Part shown: positions 1 to 10,732 of the stretch, one piece after another | Layout of the letters: each line of letters opens with the position of its first letter | How positions within the stretch are numbered: position 1 is the first letter of the stretch | Origin: Lotus japonicus | Lineage: Eukaryota > Streptophyta > Magnoliopsida > Fabales > Fabaceae | Reading direction: 5' to 3' | DNA: 64,000 nucleotides | Assembly (NCBI RefSeq): GCF_012489685.1 | Contig: NC_080042.1 | Span: 24,256,150 to 24,320,149, forward strand | The notes under the pieces: model-generated | What the model saw: the letters and a program-made list of their open reading frames with translations, nothing else | Database searches by the model: none | Told to the model about the DNA's origin: nothing | Position numbers and translations under genes: made by a program

Positions 1-2
1 AA

Positions 3-1844
3 AGGTTCGAATATTGGAAAGATAGACTGGAAAGTTTCTTTCTGGGTTTCGATGCAGATCTCTGGGATATTATTGTGGATGGCTACGAGCGTCCAGTTGA
101 TGCAGATGGCAAGAAGATCCCAAGGTCAGAGATGACTGCAGATCAAAAGAAGCTGTACTCACAACATCACAAAGCAAGAGCAATTCTTCTAAATGCTATT
201 TCCTATGAAGAGTACCAGAAGAATACAGATCGTGAGTTTGCTAAAGGCATTTTTGAATCTCTAAAGATGTCTCATGAAGGAAACAAGAAAGTCAAAGAAT
301 CAAAGGCATTGTCTTTGATCCAAAAGTATGAATCCTTCATCATGGAGCCAAATGAATCCATTGAAGAAATGTTCTCCAGATTTCAATTGCTTGTAGCTGG
401 CATACGACCTCTCAACAAGAGCTACACAACAAAAGATCATGTCATAAGGGTCATCAGGTGTCTTCCTGAAAGTTGGATGCCCTTGGTGACTTCAATAGAG
501 CTCACGAGAGACGTTGAGAATATGAGTTTAGAAGAACTCATCAGCATTTTGAAATGCCATGAGCTGAAGCGCTCAGAGATGCAAGATCTGAGGAAAAAGT
601 CCATAGCCTTGAAATCCAAATCTGAAAAGGCTAAGGTTGAGAAGTCAAAGGCTCTTCAAGCTGAAGAAGAAGAATCTGAAGAAGCATCAGAAGATTCTGA
701 TGAAGATGAGCTGACTCTGATCTCCAAGAGACTCAACCGCATCTGGAAGCACAGGCAGAGCAAGTTCAAAGGCTCTGGAAAGGCAAAAGGAAAGTATGAG
801 TCCTCAGGCCAGAAGAAGTCTTCAATCAAGGAAGTCACATGTTTTGAGTGCAAAGAATCTGGGCACTACAAAAGTGATTGTCCAAAGTTGAAGAAAGACA
901 AGAAGCCAAAGAAGCACTTCAAGACCAAGAAGAGTCTGATGGTGACATTCGATGAATCAGAGTCAGAGGATGTTGACTCTGATGGTGAAGTCCAAGGACT
1001 CATGGCCATTGTCAAAGACAAAGGAGCAGAGTCAAAGGAAGCTGTTGACTCTGACTCAGAATCAGAAGGAGATCCTAACTCAGACGATGAAAATGAGGTA
1101 TTTGCTTCTTTCTCTACCTCTGAACTGAAACATGCTTTGTCTGATATCATGGATAAGTATAACTCTTTATTGTCTAAGCATAAAAAGTTGAAAAAGAACT
1201 TATCTGCTGTCTCCAAGACTCCTTCTGAACATGAGAAAATTATTTCTGATTTGAAAAATGAAAATCATGCTTTGGTAAATTCTAACTCTGTGCTTAAGAA
1301 CCAGATTGCTAAGTTAGAAGAAATTGTTGCCTGTGATGCCTCTGATTGTAGGAATGAATCTAAGTATGAAAAGTCTTTTCAAAGATTCCTAGCTAAAAGC
1401 GTGGATAGAAGCTTAATGGCTTCAATGATCTATGGCGTAAGCAGAAATGGAATGCATGGCATTGGCTATTCTAAACCAATTAGAAATGAGCCTTCTGTGT
1501 CTAAAGCTAAATCCTTATATGAATGCTTTGTTCCCTCTGGTACCATATTGCCTGATCCTGTACCTGCTAAAGTTGCTAAACATCCTCTTAAAAAGGGATC
1601 TTTCTCTATGACTAAATATCATGCAAATATTCCTTTAAAATATTATGTTGAGACACCCAAGGTGATCAGAACCTCTGGGGTAACTAACAATAGAGGACCC
1701 AGAAAGTGGGTACCTAAGGACAAGATTATCTATGTTGCAGATATCCTTGATAGCTCCACTGAAACACCAATCATGGTATCTGGACAGTGGATGCTCGCGT
1801 CACATGACGGGAGAAAAGCGTATGTTCCGAGAGCTGAAACTTAA
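3..1844 (+). CDS. gag: Sirevirus gag (capsid/nucleocapsid), N-terminus cut by window edge
   Basis: Forms the virus-like particle and binds element RNA in the cytoplasm. The frame is open from base 3; the sister copy shows that 23 N-terminal residues are missing. The N-terminal third is a UBN2/retrotransposon-gag type capsid region ([12 protein letters not shown], then [19 protein letters not shown]). It is followed by a Lys/Glu-rich linker, a single CCHC zinc knuckle ([14 protein letters not shown], near 840-881), a long acidic Ser/Asp/Glu region, and a coiled-coil-like stretch at about 1110-1330. The ORF ends at 1844 and overlaps pol, which lies in the +1 frame. The last 30 or so residues after WVPKDKI are probably an overlap tail rather than a functional domain. 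Compared with the minus-strand copy it has a handful of amino-acid changes and no break. Confidence 0.92.
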   Translation, partial: RFEYWKDRLESFFLGFDADLWDIIVDGYERPVDADGKKIPRSEMTADQKKLYSQHHKARAILLNAISYEEYQKNTDREFAKGIFESLKMSHEGNKKVKESKALSLIQKYESFIMEPNESIEEMFSRFQLLVAGIRPLNKSYTTKDHVIRVIRCLPESWMPLVTSIELTRDVENMSLEELISILKCHELKRSEMQDLRKKSIALKSKSEKAKVEKSKALQAEEEESEEASEDSDEDELTLISKRLNRIWKHRQSKFKGSGKAKGKYESSGQKKSSIKEVTCFECKESGHYKSDCPKLKKDKKPKKHFKTKKSLMVTFDESESEDVDSDGEVQGLMAIVKDKGAESKEAVDSDSESEGDPNSDDENEVFASFSTSELKHALSDIMDKYNSLLSKHKKLKKNLSAVSKTPSEHEKIISDLKNENHALVNSNSVLKNQIAKLEEIVACDASDCRNESKYEKSFQRFLAKSVDRSLMASMIYGVSRNGMHGIGYSKPIRNEPSVSKAKSLYECFVPSGTILPDPVPAKVAKHPLKKGSFSMTKYHANIPLKYYVETPKVIRTSGVTNNRGPRKWVPKDKIIYVADILDSSTETPIMVSGQWMLASHDGRKAYVPRAET

Positions 1845-4836
1845 GCCTGGAGGCGAAGTTGGCTTCGGAGGAAATGAAAAGGGTAAAATTGTTGGTACTG
1901 GTACTATTTGTGTAGATAGTAGCCCATGCATTGATAATGTTTTATTGGTAGACGGCTTAACACATAACTTATTGTCTATAAGTCAATTAGCTGACAAGGG
2001 TTATGATGTTATATTCAATCAAAAGTCCTGCCGGGCTGTAAGTCAGATCGATGGCTCTGTTCTATTTAACAGCAAGAGGAAGAACAACATCTATAAGATC
2101 AGATTATCTGAGTTGGAGGCTCAGAATGTGAAGTGCCTTCTGTCTGTTAATGAAGAGCAGTGGGTATGGCATAGACGGTTAGGGCATGCCAGTATGAGAA
2201 AGATTTCTCAGCTGAGCAAGCTAAACCTTGTCAGGGGCTTACCCAATCTGAAGTTCGCTTCAGACGCTCTTTGTGAAGCATGTCAGAAAGGCAAATTCAC
2301 AAAAGTCCCTTTCAAGGAAGAGAATGTTGTCTCAACCTCAAGGCCGTTGGAACTTCTGCATATCGACCTTTTTGGACCAGTGAAAACTGAGTCTATAGGT
2401 GGCAAGAGATATGGGATGGTTATCGTTGATGACTATAGCCGCTGGACATGGGTAAAGTTTCTAACCCGCAAGGATGAGTCTCATGCTGTGTTCTCTACCT
2501 TCATTGCTCAAGTGCAAAACGAGAAGGCTTGTAGGATTGTGCGTGTCAGAAGTGACCATGGTGGAGAGTTTGAGAAAGACAAGTTTGAGAGTCTGTTTGA
2601 TTCCTATGGAATTGCACATGATTTCTCTTGTCCCAGAACTCCTCAACAAAATGGTGTTGTTGAGAGGAAGAACAGAACTCTTCAGGAGATGGCTAGAACC
2701 ATGCTCCAAGAAACTGGCATGGCTAAGCATTTTTGGGCAGAGGCAGTAAATACAGCATGTTACATTCAGAACAGAATCTCTGTGAGACCAATTCTGAATA
2801 AGACTCCTTATGAATTGTGGAAGAACATAAAACCCAACATTTCTTATTTTCATCCTTTTGGCTGTGTTTGTTATGTTCTCAATACTAAGGATAAATTGCA
2901 TAAATTTGATGCTAAGTCTTCTAAGTGTCTATTACTTGGTTATTCTGATAGATCTAAAGGTTTTAGATTTTATAATACTGATGCTAAGACTATTGAAGAA
3001 TCTATTCATGTTAGATTTGATGATAAGCTTGACTCTGACCAGTCAAAGCTAGTTGAAAAGTTTGCAGATTTAAGCATTAATGTTTCTGACAAAGGCAAAG
3101 CTCCAGAGGAAGTTGAGCCAGAGGAAGATGAACCAGAGGAAGAAGCTGGTCCCTCTAACTCACAAACTCTGAAGAAGAGCAGAATCACTGCAGCTCACCC
3201 TAAGGAATTGATTCTAGGCAACAAAGACGAACCAGTCAGAACCAGATCTGCCTTCAGACCCTCTGAAGAGACCTTGCTGAGTCTGAAAGGATTGGTGTCC
3301 TTAATTGAACCCAAGTCCATAGATGAAGCTCTTCAGGACAAGGATTGGATTCTGGCCATGGAAGAAGAATTGAATCAATTTTCCAAGAACGATGTTTGGA
3401 GCTTAGTGAAGAAGCCTGAGAGTGTCCATGTTATTGGAACGAAATGGGTATTCAGAAACAAGCTGAATGAGAAAGGAGATGTAGTCAGAAATAAGGCAAG
3501 GCTAGTTGCTCAAGGCTACAGCCAGCAGGAAGGAATAGACTACACTGAAACATTTGCTCCAGTAGCAAGACTGGAAGCAATCAGACTGTTGATCTCTTTC
3601 TCAGTAAATCACAACATAGTTCTACATCAGATGGACGTAAAGAGTGCCTTCCTAAATGGTTATATCTCAGAGGAAGTCTATGTTCATCAACCCCCAGGTT
3701 TTGAAGATGAAAAGAAACCAGACCATGTGTTCAAATTGAAGAAATCACTCTACGGTCTGAAGCAAGCTCCCAGAGCATGGTATGAGAGACTTAGCTCATT
3801 CCTTCTGGAGAATGAGTTTGTAAGGGGTAAAGTAGGTACAACTCTTTTTTGCAAGACTTATAAAGATGATATCTTAATTGTGCAAATTTATGTTGATGAT
3901 ATTATATTTGGTTCTGCTAATCAATCTCTATGCAAAGAATTTTCTGAGATGATGCAGGCTGAATTTGAGATGAGTATGATGGGAGAATTAAAGTACTTTA
4001 TGGGAATACAAGTTGATCAAACACCAGAAGGAACATATATCCATCAGAGCAAGTACACTAAAGAACTTCTGAAGAAGTTCAATATGCTGGAATCTACAGT
4101 GGCCAAGACTCCAATGCATCCTACATGCATTCTGGAGAAAGAAGATAAAAGTGGTAAAGTATGTCAGAAGCTCTATCGTGGCATGATAGGTTCACTTCTA
4201 TACTTAACTGCATCTAGGCCAGACATATTATTTAGTGTTCATTTATGTGCTCGATTCCAATCAGATCCAAGGGAAACCCACTTAACTGCTGTTAAGAGGA
4301 TCCTAAGGTATCTGAAAGGCACCACTAACCTTGGCTTGATGTATAAGAAAACATCAGAGTATAAGCTTTCAGGTTATTGTGATGCTGATTATGCTTGAGA
4401 TAGAACAGAGAGAAAAAGTACTTCCGGAAATTGTCAATTTCTGGGAAGCAATCTAGTCTCATGGGCAAGCAAGAGGCAATCAACCATTGCACTATCAACT
4501 GCAGAGGCAGAATATATCTCAGCAGCAATATGCAGCACTCAGATGCTCTGGATGAAACATCAGCTGGAGGATTATCAGATCCTTGAGAGCAATATCCCAA
4601 TCTATTGTGATAACACTGCTGCAATCTCATTGAGTAAGAATCCTATCCTACATTCAAGGGCAAAGCACATTGAGGTAAAGTATCACTTTATTAGAGATTA
4701 TGTACAGAAGGGCGTACTTCTTCTGAAGTTTGTTGATACTGACCATCAATGGGCAGATATCTTTACAAAGCCCTTAGCAGAGGATAGATTTAATTTTATT
4801 CTGAAAAATCTAAACATGGACTTTTGTCCAGAGTGA
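1684..4836 (+). pseudogene. pol: Sirevirus pol: protease, integrase, RT, RNase H; one internal stop
   Basis: The pol frame opens after a TAA at 1681-1683; the first ATG is at 1732. Protease motif [13 protein letters not shown] is followed by the GAG-pre-integrase zinc region ([11 protein letters not shown]...[10 protein letters not shown]). The integrase DDE triad is at codons 2365 (HIDLFGP), 2554 (RSDHGGEF) and 2662 (GVVERKNR), with 35 residues between the second Asp and the Glu. RT has [11 protein letters not shown] and the catalytic YVDD at 3889-3900. RNase H has SGYCDADYA and STAEAEYISAA. A TGA at 4396-4398 interrupts RNase H; the same frame resumes and ends at the 4834 stop (TKPLAEDRFNFILKNLNM). 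Protease to RT are otherwise uninterrupted, so decay is recent. Expression from gag would need a +1 frame change within 1684-1841. Confidence 0.93.
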
Positions 4837-5279
4837 AGATGGATCAGAACCTCTGACTATGATACTTCTTGATCAGAAGATGTCTAGTCCAGAAGGTAAC
4901 TCAATCAGAGTGTGTGTGCCCAATGGTACTGACTCTGAAGCTGAGACAACAACACGTGCGTCAGAATTTCTGATGCATAGTTCCTTGTGCCCGTGTGACA
5001 GTCTGTTATGATTGCGTGTAGATATGCTTATCTCCTGTGTGTGATTGTGTATTTTACTGTTACTATCTATCTTTAATTTTCAGCCGTTGATCTTAAAGTG
5101 CTTTTTGAATCAACAACGGTTATTTGATAAAACCCACTATACACACACGTTCTCTTTCACTTCCGGTTTTCACTCTCGCTCTCTCTGCTTTTCAAAACCG
5201 CCTTTTTCTCGATTTCTCTTTCGATCTCTCTTCAACTTTCAACCTTCATCTTCTACCTCAAACCTTCAACCTCTTCAAA
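4837..5279 (+). other. pol to env-position spacer with CT-rich leader
   Basis: No ORF is supported here. The left half is rich in CTCTGA/CAGAAG words like the rest of the element. From about 5120 to 5279 the strand becomes strongly pyrimidine-rich (TCTCTTTC, CTCTCTCTGC, CAACCTTCAACCTC) and ends directly at an ATG in a favourable AAAATGG context at 5280. This looks like a plant 5' untranslated leader with a Y-patch. A subgenomic promoter or acquired host leader is possible but unproven. Confidence 0.4.
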
Positions 5280-8138
5280 ATGGTGAGACAAACCAGAAGA
5301 TCTACTGCAGATGCACCTCAGTTCCCTCACATGGTAGTTGGTCTAGCAACGGGTCAGAGGGGCTCTGAGAATCCAACTCAAGAACAAGTTCAAGCTCAAG
5401 AACAGAGTGTTCCAATTGCAGAACGGGGCTGTGCCGTTCACTGTGTTTATCCTCCTGAGGAACTCCAAGTCCTGGCAGAATGGAGATTCAACCTCGACAA
5501 CTTGGCTGCAAATGGGTTTGATCTTCGTCCTGAAGTCCAAGCTCAAGGTTGGGGAAATTACTTCGACAGACTTCGAGGACCGGTGTATGATAGATTGGTA
5601 AAGGAATTCTGGAAGCACGCCGACTGCGATGATACTCAGGTGGTCTCTCACATTCTTGGAAGGAAGATCATCATCACTGAGAAGTCATTCGTGAATCTGC
5701 TAGGTGCAGAAACTGCTTATGGGTATCGGTTCCAACTGACGGAATCGAAGCTGAAACCCAGCACCAAAGACACAGTCAACCAGGCTCTGTACACCACCTT
5801 CAAACCGGGCAAGACGAGTTACAAGGTGATGGATCTTCATCCCAAACTAAGGATCTAGCACAAGATCCTGCTCAACTGCATAAACCAGAGACCGAAGGGC
5901 AGTTCCCCAGACTACATCAACTTCAACCAGAAGGCGATGTTGTTCTTCATCCAAAATCAGGAGAAGATCTGCCTTCCCTACTTCCTGTTCTCCTACTTGA
6001 AGGAATGTATCCGGAAGTCTAGGACAACTGCCTCCATCAAGTCAGCAATCAAGTATATCCCTTTTGGGAGACTGTTGTCTGATCTCTTGATTGAGAGTGG
6101 CCTCATTCAAGATCTGATCAATGCTGGTTGCACAGAGGATTTGAGCACAATTGTCAGTGATGTCTTCACTGCAAACTCCCTGAAGAAGATGGGTTTGGTC
6201 CAGAAGAAGATTGCTCCTGCTCATGAAGACACATCTTCTGAAATCAGAGGAAGAAGAATGCCTCTGAATGACTACCCTCTGTGGACACAAGCGGACAATC
6301 CTGACGCCATCAGATGCTATGTTGAAGACCTCAGGGCTCAAGGTTTCGAAATTGACCTTGATGATTTCGTCAGCAGACTGCCGCCAGCTCTAGAGTTTCC
6401 TTCTCCTCCCAAGAGGAAAGCTCAGAGGAAGATGGTTCTGGACGAATCTTCTGAGGAATCTGATGTCCCTCTGGTCAAGAAGACGAAGAGAAAGCCTGAT
6501 GATGGTGATGATAGTGATAGTGAGGATGGTTCTCCCAAGAAGAAGAAGAAGAAAGTCAGAATCGTGGTGAAGCCTACTCGGGTGGAACCAGCTGCTGAAG
6601 TGGTCAGAAGGACTGAACCTCCTGCCAGAGTGACTCGATCATCAGCACATTCAAGTAAGCCTGCACTTGCTTCTGATGATGATTTGAATTTATTTGATGC
6701 ACTCCCTATTTCTGCTATGCTCAAACACTCCTCCAATCCCCTCACTCCTATTCCTGAATCCCAGCCAGCCGCACAAACCACCACTCCACCACATTCCCCA
6801 AGATCTTCCTTCTTTCAACCTTCTCCTACTGAAGCACCTCTCTGGAATTTGCTTCAGAACCAACCCTCTAGGTCAGAAGAACCAACCTCTCTCCTCACCA
6901 TTCCGTACGACCCATTACTTTCTGAACCAATCATCCATGAACAACCCGAGCCAAACCAAACAGAACCACAACCCAGAACGTCTGATCACTCTGCTCCCAG
7001 AGCATCAGCACGTCCTGCTGCTAAAACCACGGATACAGACTCTTCAACAGCCTTTACACCTGTATCCTTCCCAACCAATGTTGCTGATTCTTCTCCCTCC
7101 AATAACTCTGAATCCATTCGAAAATTCATGGAGGTTAGAAAAGAAAAGGTGTCTTCCTTGGAAGAATATTACCTAACTTGTCCAAGCCCTAGGAGATATC
7201 CTGGCCCTAGACCTGAACGTCTAGTAGACCCAGATGAACCTATCTTGGCTAATCCTTTACAAGAGGCAGACCCCTTGGTTCAACAAGCTCACCATGTCCC
7301 TGACCAACAAGAGCCTATTCAACCAGAACCTGAACCCGAACATTCAGTGTCTAACCAATCCTCGGTTAGATCACCTCATCCTCTGGTTGAAACTTCAGAC
7401 CCTCACCTTGGAACCTCTGAACCCAATGCTCCCATGATTAACATTGGTTCTCCACAAGGTGTCTCTGAAGCTCATAGCAGCAATCACCCAGCCTCTCCTG
7501 AAACCAACCTCTCCATAATTCCCTATACTCACCTTCAACCCACCTCTCTCTCTGCGTGCATCAATATTTTCTATCATGAAGCCTCCTTGAGGCTCCGCAA
7601 TGTGCACGGTCAGACTGACCTCAGTGAGAATGCTGAAAGTGTGGCTGATGAGTGGAACAATCTGAGCACTTGGCTAGTGGCTCAAGTTCCAATTATGATG
7701 CAGCTCCTGCATGCAGAGGGAAGTCAGAGCATTGAGGCTGCAAGGCAAAGGTTTGCTAGAAGGGTGGCTCTTCATGAACAAGAACAGAGAAATAAGCTTC
7801 TTGAAGCCATTGAAGAAGCCAAGAGAAAGAAGGCTCAAGCAGAAGAAGCTGCGCGTCTTGCAGCAGCTCAAGCTGAACAAGCCAGACTTGAGGCAGAGCG
7901 ACTTGAAGCTGAGGCTGAAGCTCTTAGATGCCAAGCACTTGCACCAGTTGTGTTTACTCCTGCTGCTTCTGCTTCCATTCCAGATCCTCAAGCTGCTCAG
8001 AATGTTCCTTCCAGTTCTACTCAGCCAAGCTCATCCAGACTCGACATCATGGAACAACGTCTTGACACTCATGAATCCATGCTGATTGAGATGAAGCACA
8101 TGATGATGGAACTTCTGCGACGCACTGACAAACCTTAG
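5280..8138 (+). pseudogene. Sirevirus extra ORF in env position (env-like); one internal stop
   Basis: A 952-codon frame opens at ATG 5280 (AAAATGG context) and ends at the 8136 stop; a TAG at 5856-5858 splits it after about 192 codons. The N-terminal part (residues 60-330) is a globular, plant-transposon-type domain (YFDRLRGPVYDRLVKEFW, GRKIIITEKSFVNLLG). Then comes a long disordered Pro/Ser region that begins with an acidic patch followed by a Lys cluster (GSPKKKKKKVRIVVKP, about 6526-6570), a strong nuclear-localisation-like signal. The C-terminus has an Ala/Glu/Arg coiled coil (EAIEEAKRKKAQAEEAARLA) and a last helix (MEQRLDTHESMLIEMKHMMMELL). No signal peptide or membrane segment is visible, so the historical envelope label is positional only. 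It follows pol by 443 bases and faces the antisense ORF tail to tail. Confidence 0.82.
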
Positions 8139-8327
8139 TTTTAGGATCTCTTCTTTTTCTTCTTTTTCGTTAACATTGTTTTCTTTTTGTTAAACTCTGT
8201 TCCCTTTTTAATTTGTTCGTTTGTGATTATATATGCATATCTATTTACTTGTGTCACATATGTTTGCTAAACTCGTTTTATTCATAATCTTTTTATGTTT
8301 ACATCATACATTACTTCCCTATAAAGT
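8139..8327. other. T-rich spacer between convergent ORFs
   Basis: AT-rich with T runs (TTCTTTTTCTTCTTTTTCG) right after the stop of the env-position ORF. It would serve as 3' untranslated sequence for that ORF and for the convergent antisense ORF. No coding signal is seen. Confidence 0.4.
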
Positions 8328-8720
8328 CTAGAATGGAGGATCTCTCCTCATTCTTCTGCACTCCTGGCGCTGCTCTGACCTATATTTCTCCAGATGCTCC
8401 AGTACATGCTGGATGTTGCTGAGCCTGTTCTTTAGCTCATCCCTCTCCAGAATCTCTTCTGAAGTCTTGAGCTTCTCTTCCAAACACTCTTTCTCTTCCA
8501 GCAGCTTGAGTTCAAGCCGGCTGAGTTCTTGCACCTCCTCCACGAAGGCAAGAAATTCCTTCAGGTCTCTCTCCAACTCTGGACGCAGGTCCTCTTCCAG
8601 CAGTGTCCGTGTTAGCTCCGAGATGGTCGTTGTACCCTCTGGATACCTGATGTTCAGGAACAAGTCCTCTTCAAAGGCCTTCTTCCTCAGCTCTTCTAGT
8701 GCTACGTTGTATGATGCCAT
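8328..8720 (-). CDS. Antisense coiled-coil ORF inside the Sirevirus 3' region
   Basis: A complete 130-codon ORF on the strand opposite to gag-pol, with ATG at 8718-8720. The product is highly charged and helical: MASYNVALEELRKKAFEEDL, then ISELTRTLLEEDLRPELERD, then a long Glu/Leu/Lys heptad-like stretch (EELSRLELKLLEEK type) to a basic tail RRMRRDPPF. It does not overlap a sense ORF, so it is not a shadow. A TATAAAAA lies 54 bases upstream of the ATG at 8774-8781, a plausible spacing for a short 5' leader. I do not recognise a named family. Possible roles (antisense regulation, a partner for gag or for the env-position coiled coil) are inference. The absence of stops and the promoter-like arrangement favour a real gene over chance. 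Confidence 0.62.
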   Translation of the reverse strand: MASYNVALEELRKKAFEEDLFLNIRYPEGTTTISELTRTLLEEDLRPELERDLKEFLAFVEEVQELSRLELKLLEEKECLEEKLKTSEEILERDELKNRLSNIQHVLEHLEKYRSEQRQECRRMRRDPPF

Positions 8721-8773
8721 TCTTTTTTACTGAAAATTGTTCGAGGTGTGAAGCTTACCTTTCTCTCCAACGC

Positions 8774-8781
8774 TTTTTATA
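8774..8781 (-). promoter_or_regulatory. TATA box for antisense ORF
   Basis: On the minus strand the bases read TATAAAAA, followed by a short purine-rich leader to the ATG at 8720. Transcription would start near 8745-8750 if usual plant spacing holds. Confidence 0.45.
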
Positions 8782-8970
8782 GGCTTCACTTTCTCTCTGC
8801 AAGTTAATGCTCCTACAGTTTCTCGAGGTTAAGTTCTTGGTAACTGACCCTTCTATTTACTCACTTGACCGGTGGTAAACGTTCATCCCTTGCATTAACT
8901 CTTTTATTTATTTCGCCTAACTCTGATTCTTACATCGTTTTCGTTTTCTTTAAACTTAGACCTTCTCTAA

Positions 8971-9356
8971 GGGGGAGTACCTTGTACTTCAAGCTAAGTT
9001 TTTCACACCCCAGGCTTTTTGCTTATGACAAAAAGGGGGAGTAAACCCAGTTTTTGATGTGTAAGATGTGTTAGTGTGATTTATTTTTCTTTTGGAGATT
9101 TTAAGAGTTCCACCTTCATGACCATAGATATGTCACTGGGCAAATACAAGGAATACATTTCACTTCTTCTGAAGTGATTCTAAGTTGACTCTGATACCCA
9201 AGACTCTGATACCTTGTTCATGACTCTGATTACTTATGCGCTCTGTTTACTCGATTTTCATCTATGTCATAAGTTTTTCACTCTGAACTCTTATATTATT
9301 TAGCTCAGAATCTAGACTTTACTAACGTTTTCATCAAGTATTAGATTCAGGGGGAG
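8971..9356 (+). repeat. Internal polypurine-tract-like motifs (three) upstream of the true PPT
   Basis: GGGGGAG occurs at 8971-8977, at 9035-9041 (within AAAAAGGGGGAG from 9030) and at 9350-9356, in addition to the PPT at 9509-9520. Multiple polypurine motifs before the 3' LTR are a described Sirevirus feature. The region has no coding signal and is rich in CTCTGA-type words. Confidence 0.7.
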
Positions 9357-9508
9357 CTAAGCTCAGAATCAAGCAGTGACTTGAATTCAGAATGAGCAAG
9401 ATAAACTATTCACATCAGGATAAGTCTTATTCTATATCTCTAAACTCTGAGTGAATTCAGTTTAATGTTTAAGAATTGTTCATCAAAAATTTTAGTTTTG
9501 TCATCATC

Positions 9509-9522
9509 AAAAAGGGGGAGAT
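9509..9522 (+). other. Polypurine tract of Sirevirus 1
   Basis: AAAAAGGGGGAGAT lies directly before the LTR start TGTAAG at 9523; it primes plus-strand DNA synthesis. Confidence 0.85.
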
Positions 9523-10732
9523 TGTAAGATCAAGTTTTGATCTAGTAGTACAACTCTATGTTTTGATGATTACAAGTTAACCTTTTGATATGAACAATTG
9601 TGGTACTCTAACGTGTTTTTCTGAGTGTGCTATTTACAGGCTCTGACCTCAACTCAATCTCACACAAATCAGAAGCACTGTGTATAAAGAGTAACCCAAG
9701 CAACGCTTTCGCATTCACCATGTTCAGTATGAACAGTGGAAAAGCTTCAGAAGTTCTGAAGCTATACAAACTCTGATGTGGACTCAGTCGCTAGAAGCTC
9801 TGAAGATCCAGAAGTTCTGATAACCAAGAAACACTGAAGGTTCAGATGTTCTGATGGTGTAGAAGACTCTGAAGATCCAGAAGCTGAATAGTGGAAACTC
9901 TGAAGTCCAGAAGCAAGAAACTCTGAAGGCCATGTTCTTCCCTCTGAATTCAGAATCAGAAGATACAATGGTCAGAGGATCTGTGCTTTCCCTCTGACTC
10001 TGATCAACCGGCTTCACAAGTTCCAATATGAAGTATTCCCCTGATCAGAAGTCTCCTAGGTTAAAAGGTCAAGTCGCTATCCAAGTACAAAAGCAAGTGT
10101 ACCTTCCTGACGACCTACCTAACGTTCTCAGCCACAGCAGAAGCTGGATTTTCCAGAACTGCCCTCCAACGGTAGCATTTCCCATGCAACGCTCAACCCT
10201 AATCCTTGGAGTATATATAGAGGCTGAAGATTGAAAGAAGCGGCTAGAAGAAGCAACACATACGCGCAAGACATATTAAAAATATTCTAAGCTTTCTTTC
10301 ATCTGAAATTCATTGAGTTTACTATTAGCTTTTTAGAAGCAAATCTCTTGTAAACATTTCTTTGATAAACAGTTTGTTTAGTTCCTTTAGGAGATCAAGG
10401 TTGATCGGATCCTAGAGAAGACTAAGAGAGTGAATCTTAGTGTGAGCTAAGTCAGTGTAATTGTTAGTCACTTGTAGGTTTCAAGTGCAGTTGTAACTCT
10501 TACCTGATTAGTGGATTGCCTTTATTCTAAGAAGGAAGAAATCACCTTAACGGGTGGACTGGAGTAGCTTGAGTGATTTATCAAGTGAACCAGGATAAAA
10601 TCCTTGTGTGCTTCTCTATCTCTTATCTTTAGCACTTAAGTTCTCGAAAGATTTGTCAAAATCTTTAAGGTGGAAGTTTTGTACTGAAAACGTTATTCAA
10701 ACCCCCCCTTTCTACCGTTTTTCATACCTTCA
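9523..10732 (+). repeat. 3' LTR of Sirevirus 1 (1210 bp)
   Basis: Begins TGTAAGATCAAG after the PPT and ends ACCTTCA; the same end abuts a primer site in the minus-strand copy (53583-53597). TATATATAG at 10212-10220 is the likely TATA box. The U3 half is filled with short repeats of the CTCTGAAG / CCAGAAG type. Small ORFs inside are not supported. Confidence 0.92.
10212..10220 (+). promoter_or_regulatory. TATA box of Sirevirus LTR
   Basis: TATATATAG within GGAGTATATATAGAGG, about 690 bases into the LTR. It is conserved in the duplicated copy (15029-15037) and in the minus-strand LTRs. Confidence 0.6.

Larger units (their letters stand above)
1..10732 (+). mobile_element. Sirevirus (SIRE-type Ty1/copia) element, 5' end outside window
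   Basis: Order seen: gag, protease-integrase-RT-RNase H, an extra ORF in env position, a long 3' non-coding region with several polypurine motifs, and a 3' LTR starting TGTAAGATCAAG and ending ACCTTCA. Integrase before RT makes it Ty1/copia; the extra ORF after pol and the repeated polypurine motifs are hallmarks of the Sirevirus genus. A second copy on the minus strand at 51286-54813 shows that about 70 bases of gag, plus the leader and 5' LTR, lie left of base 1. Single stops in pol (4396) and in the extra ORF (5856) make this copy non-autonomous. The right flank is an RPA1-like exon, so the element landed in a host gene; the left target duplication cannot be seen. Confidence 0.93.

Noticed and set aside
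10028..10234. Small ORF in the Sirevirus LTR, also seen at 14845 and 55066
   Set aside because: It spans the TATA box and is repeated only because the LTR is; no evidence of codon-level selection.
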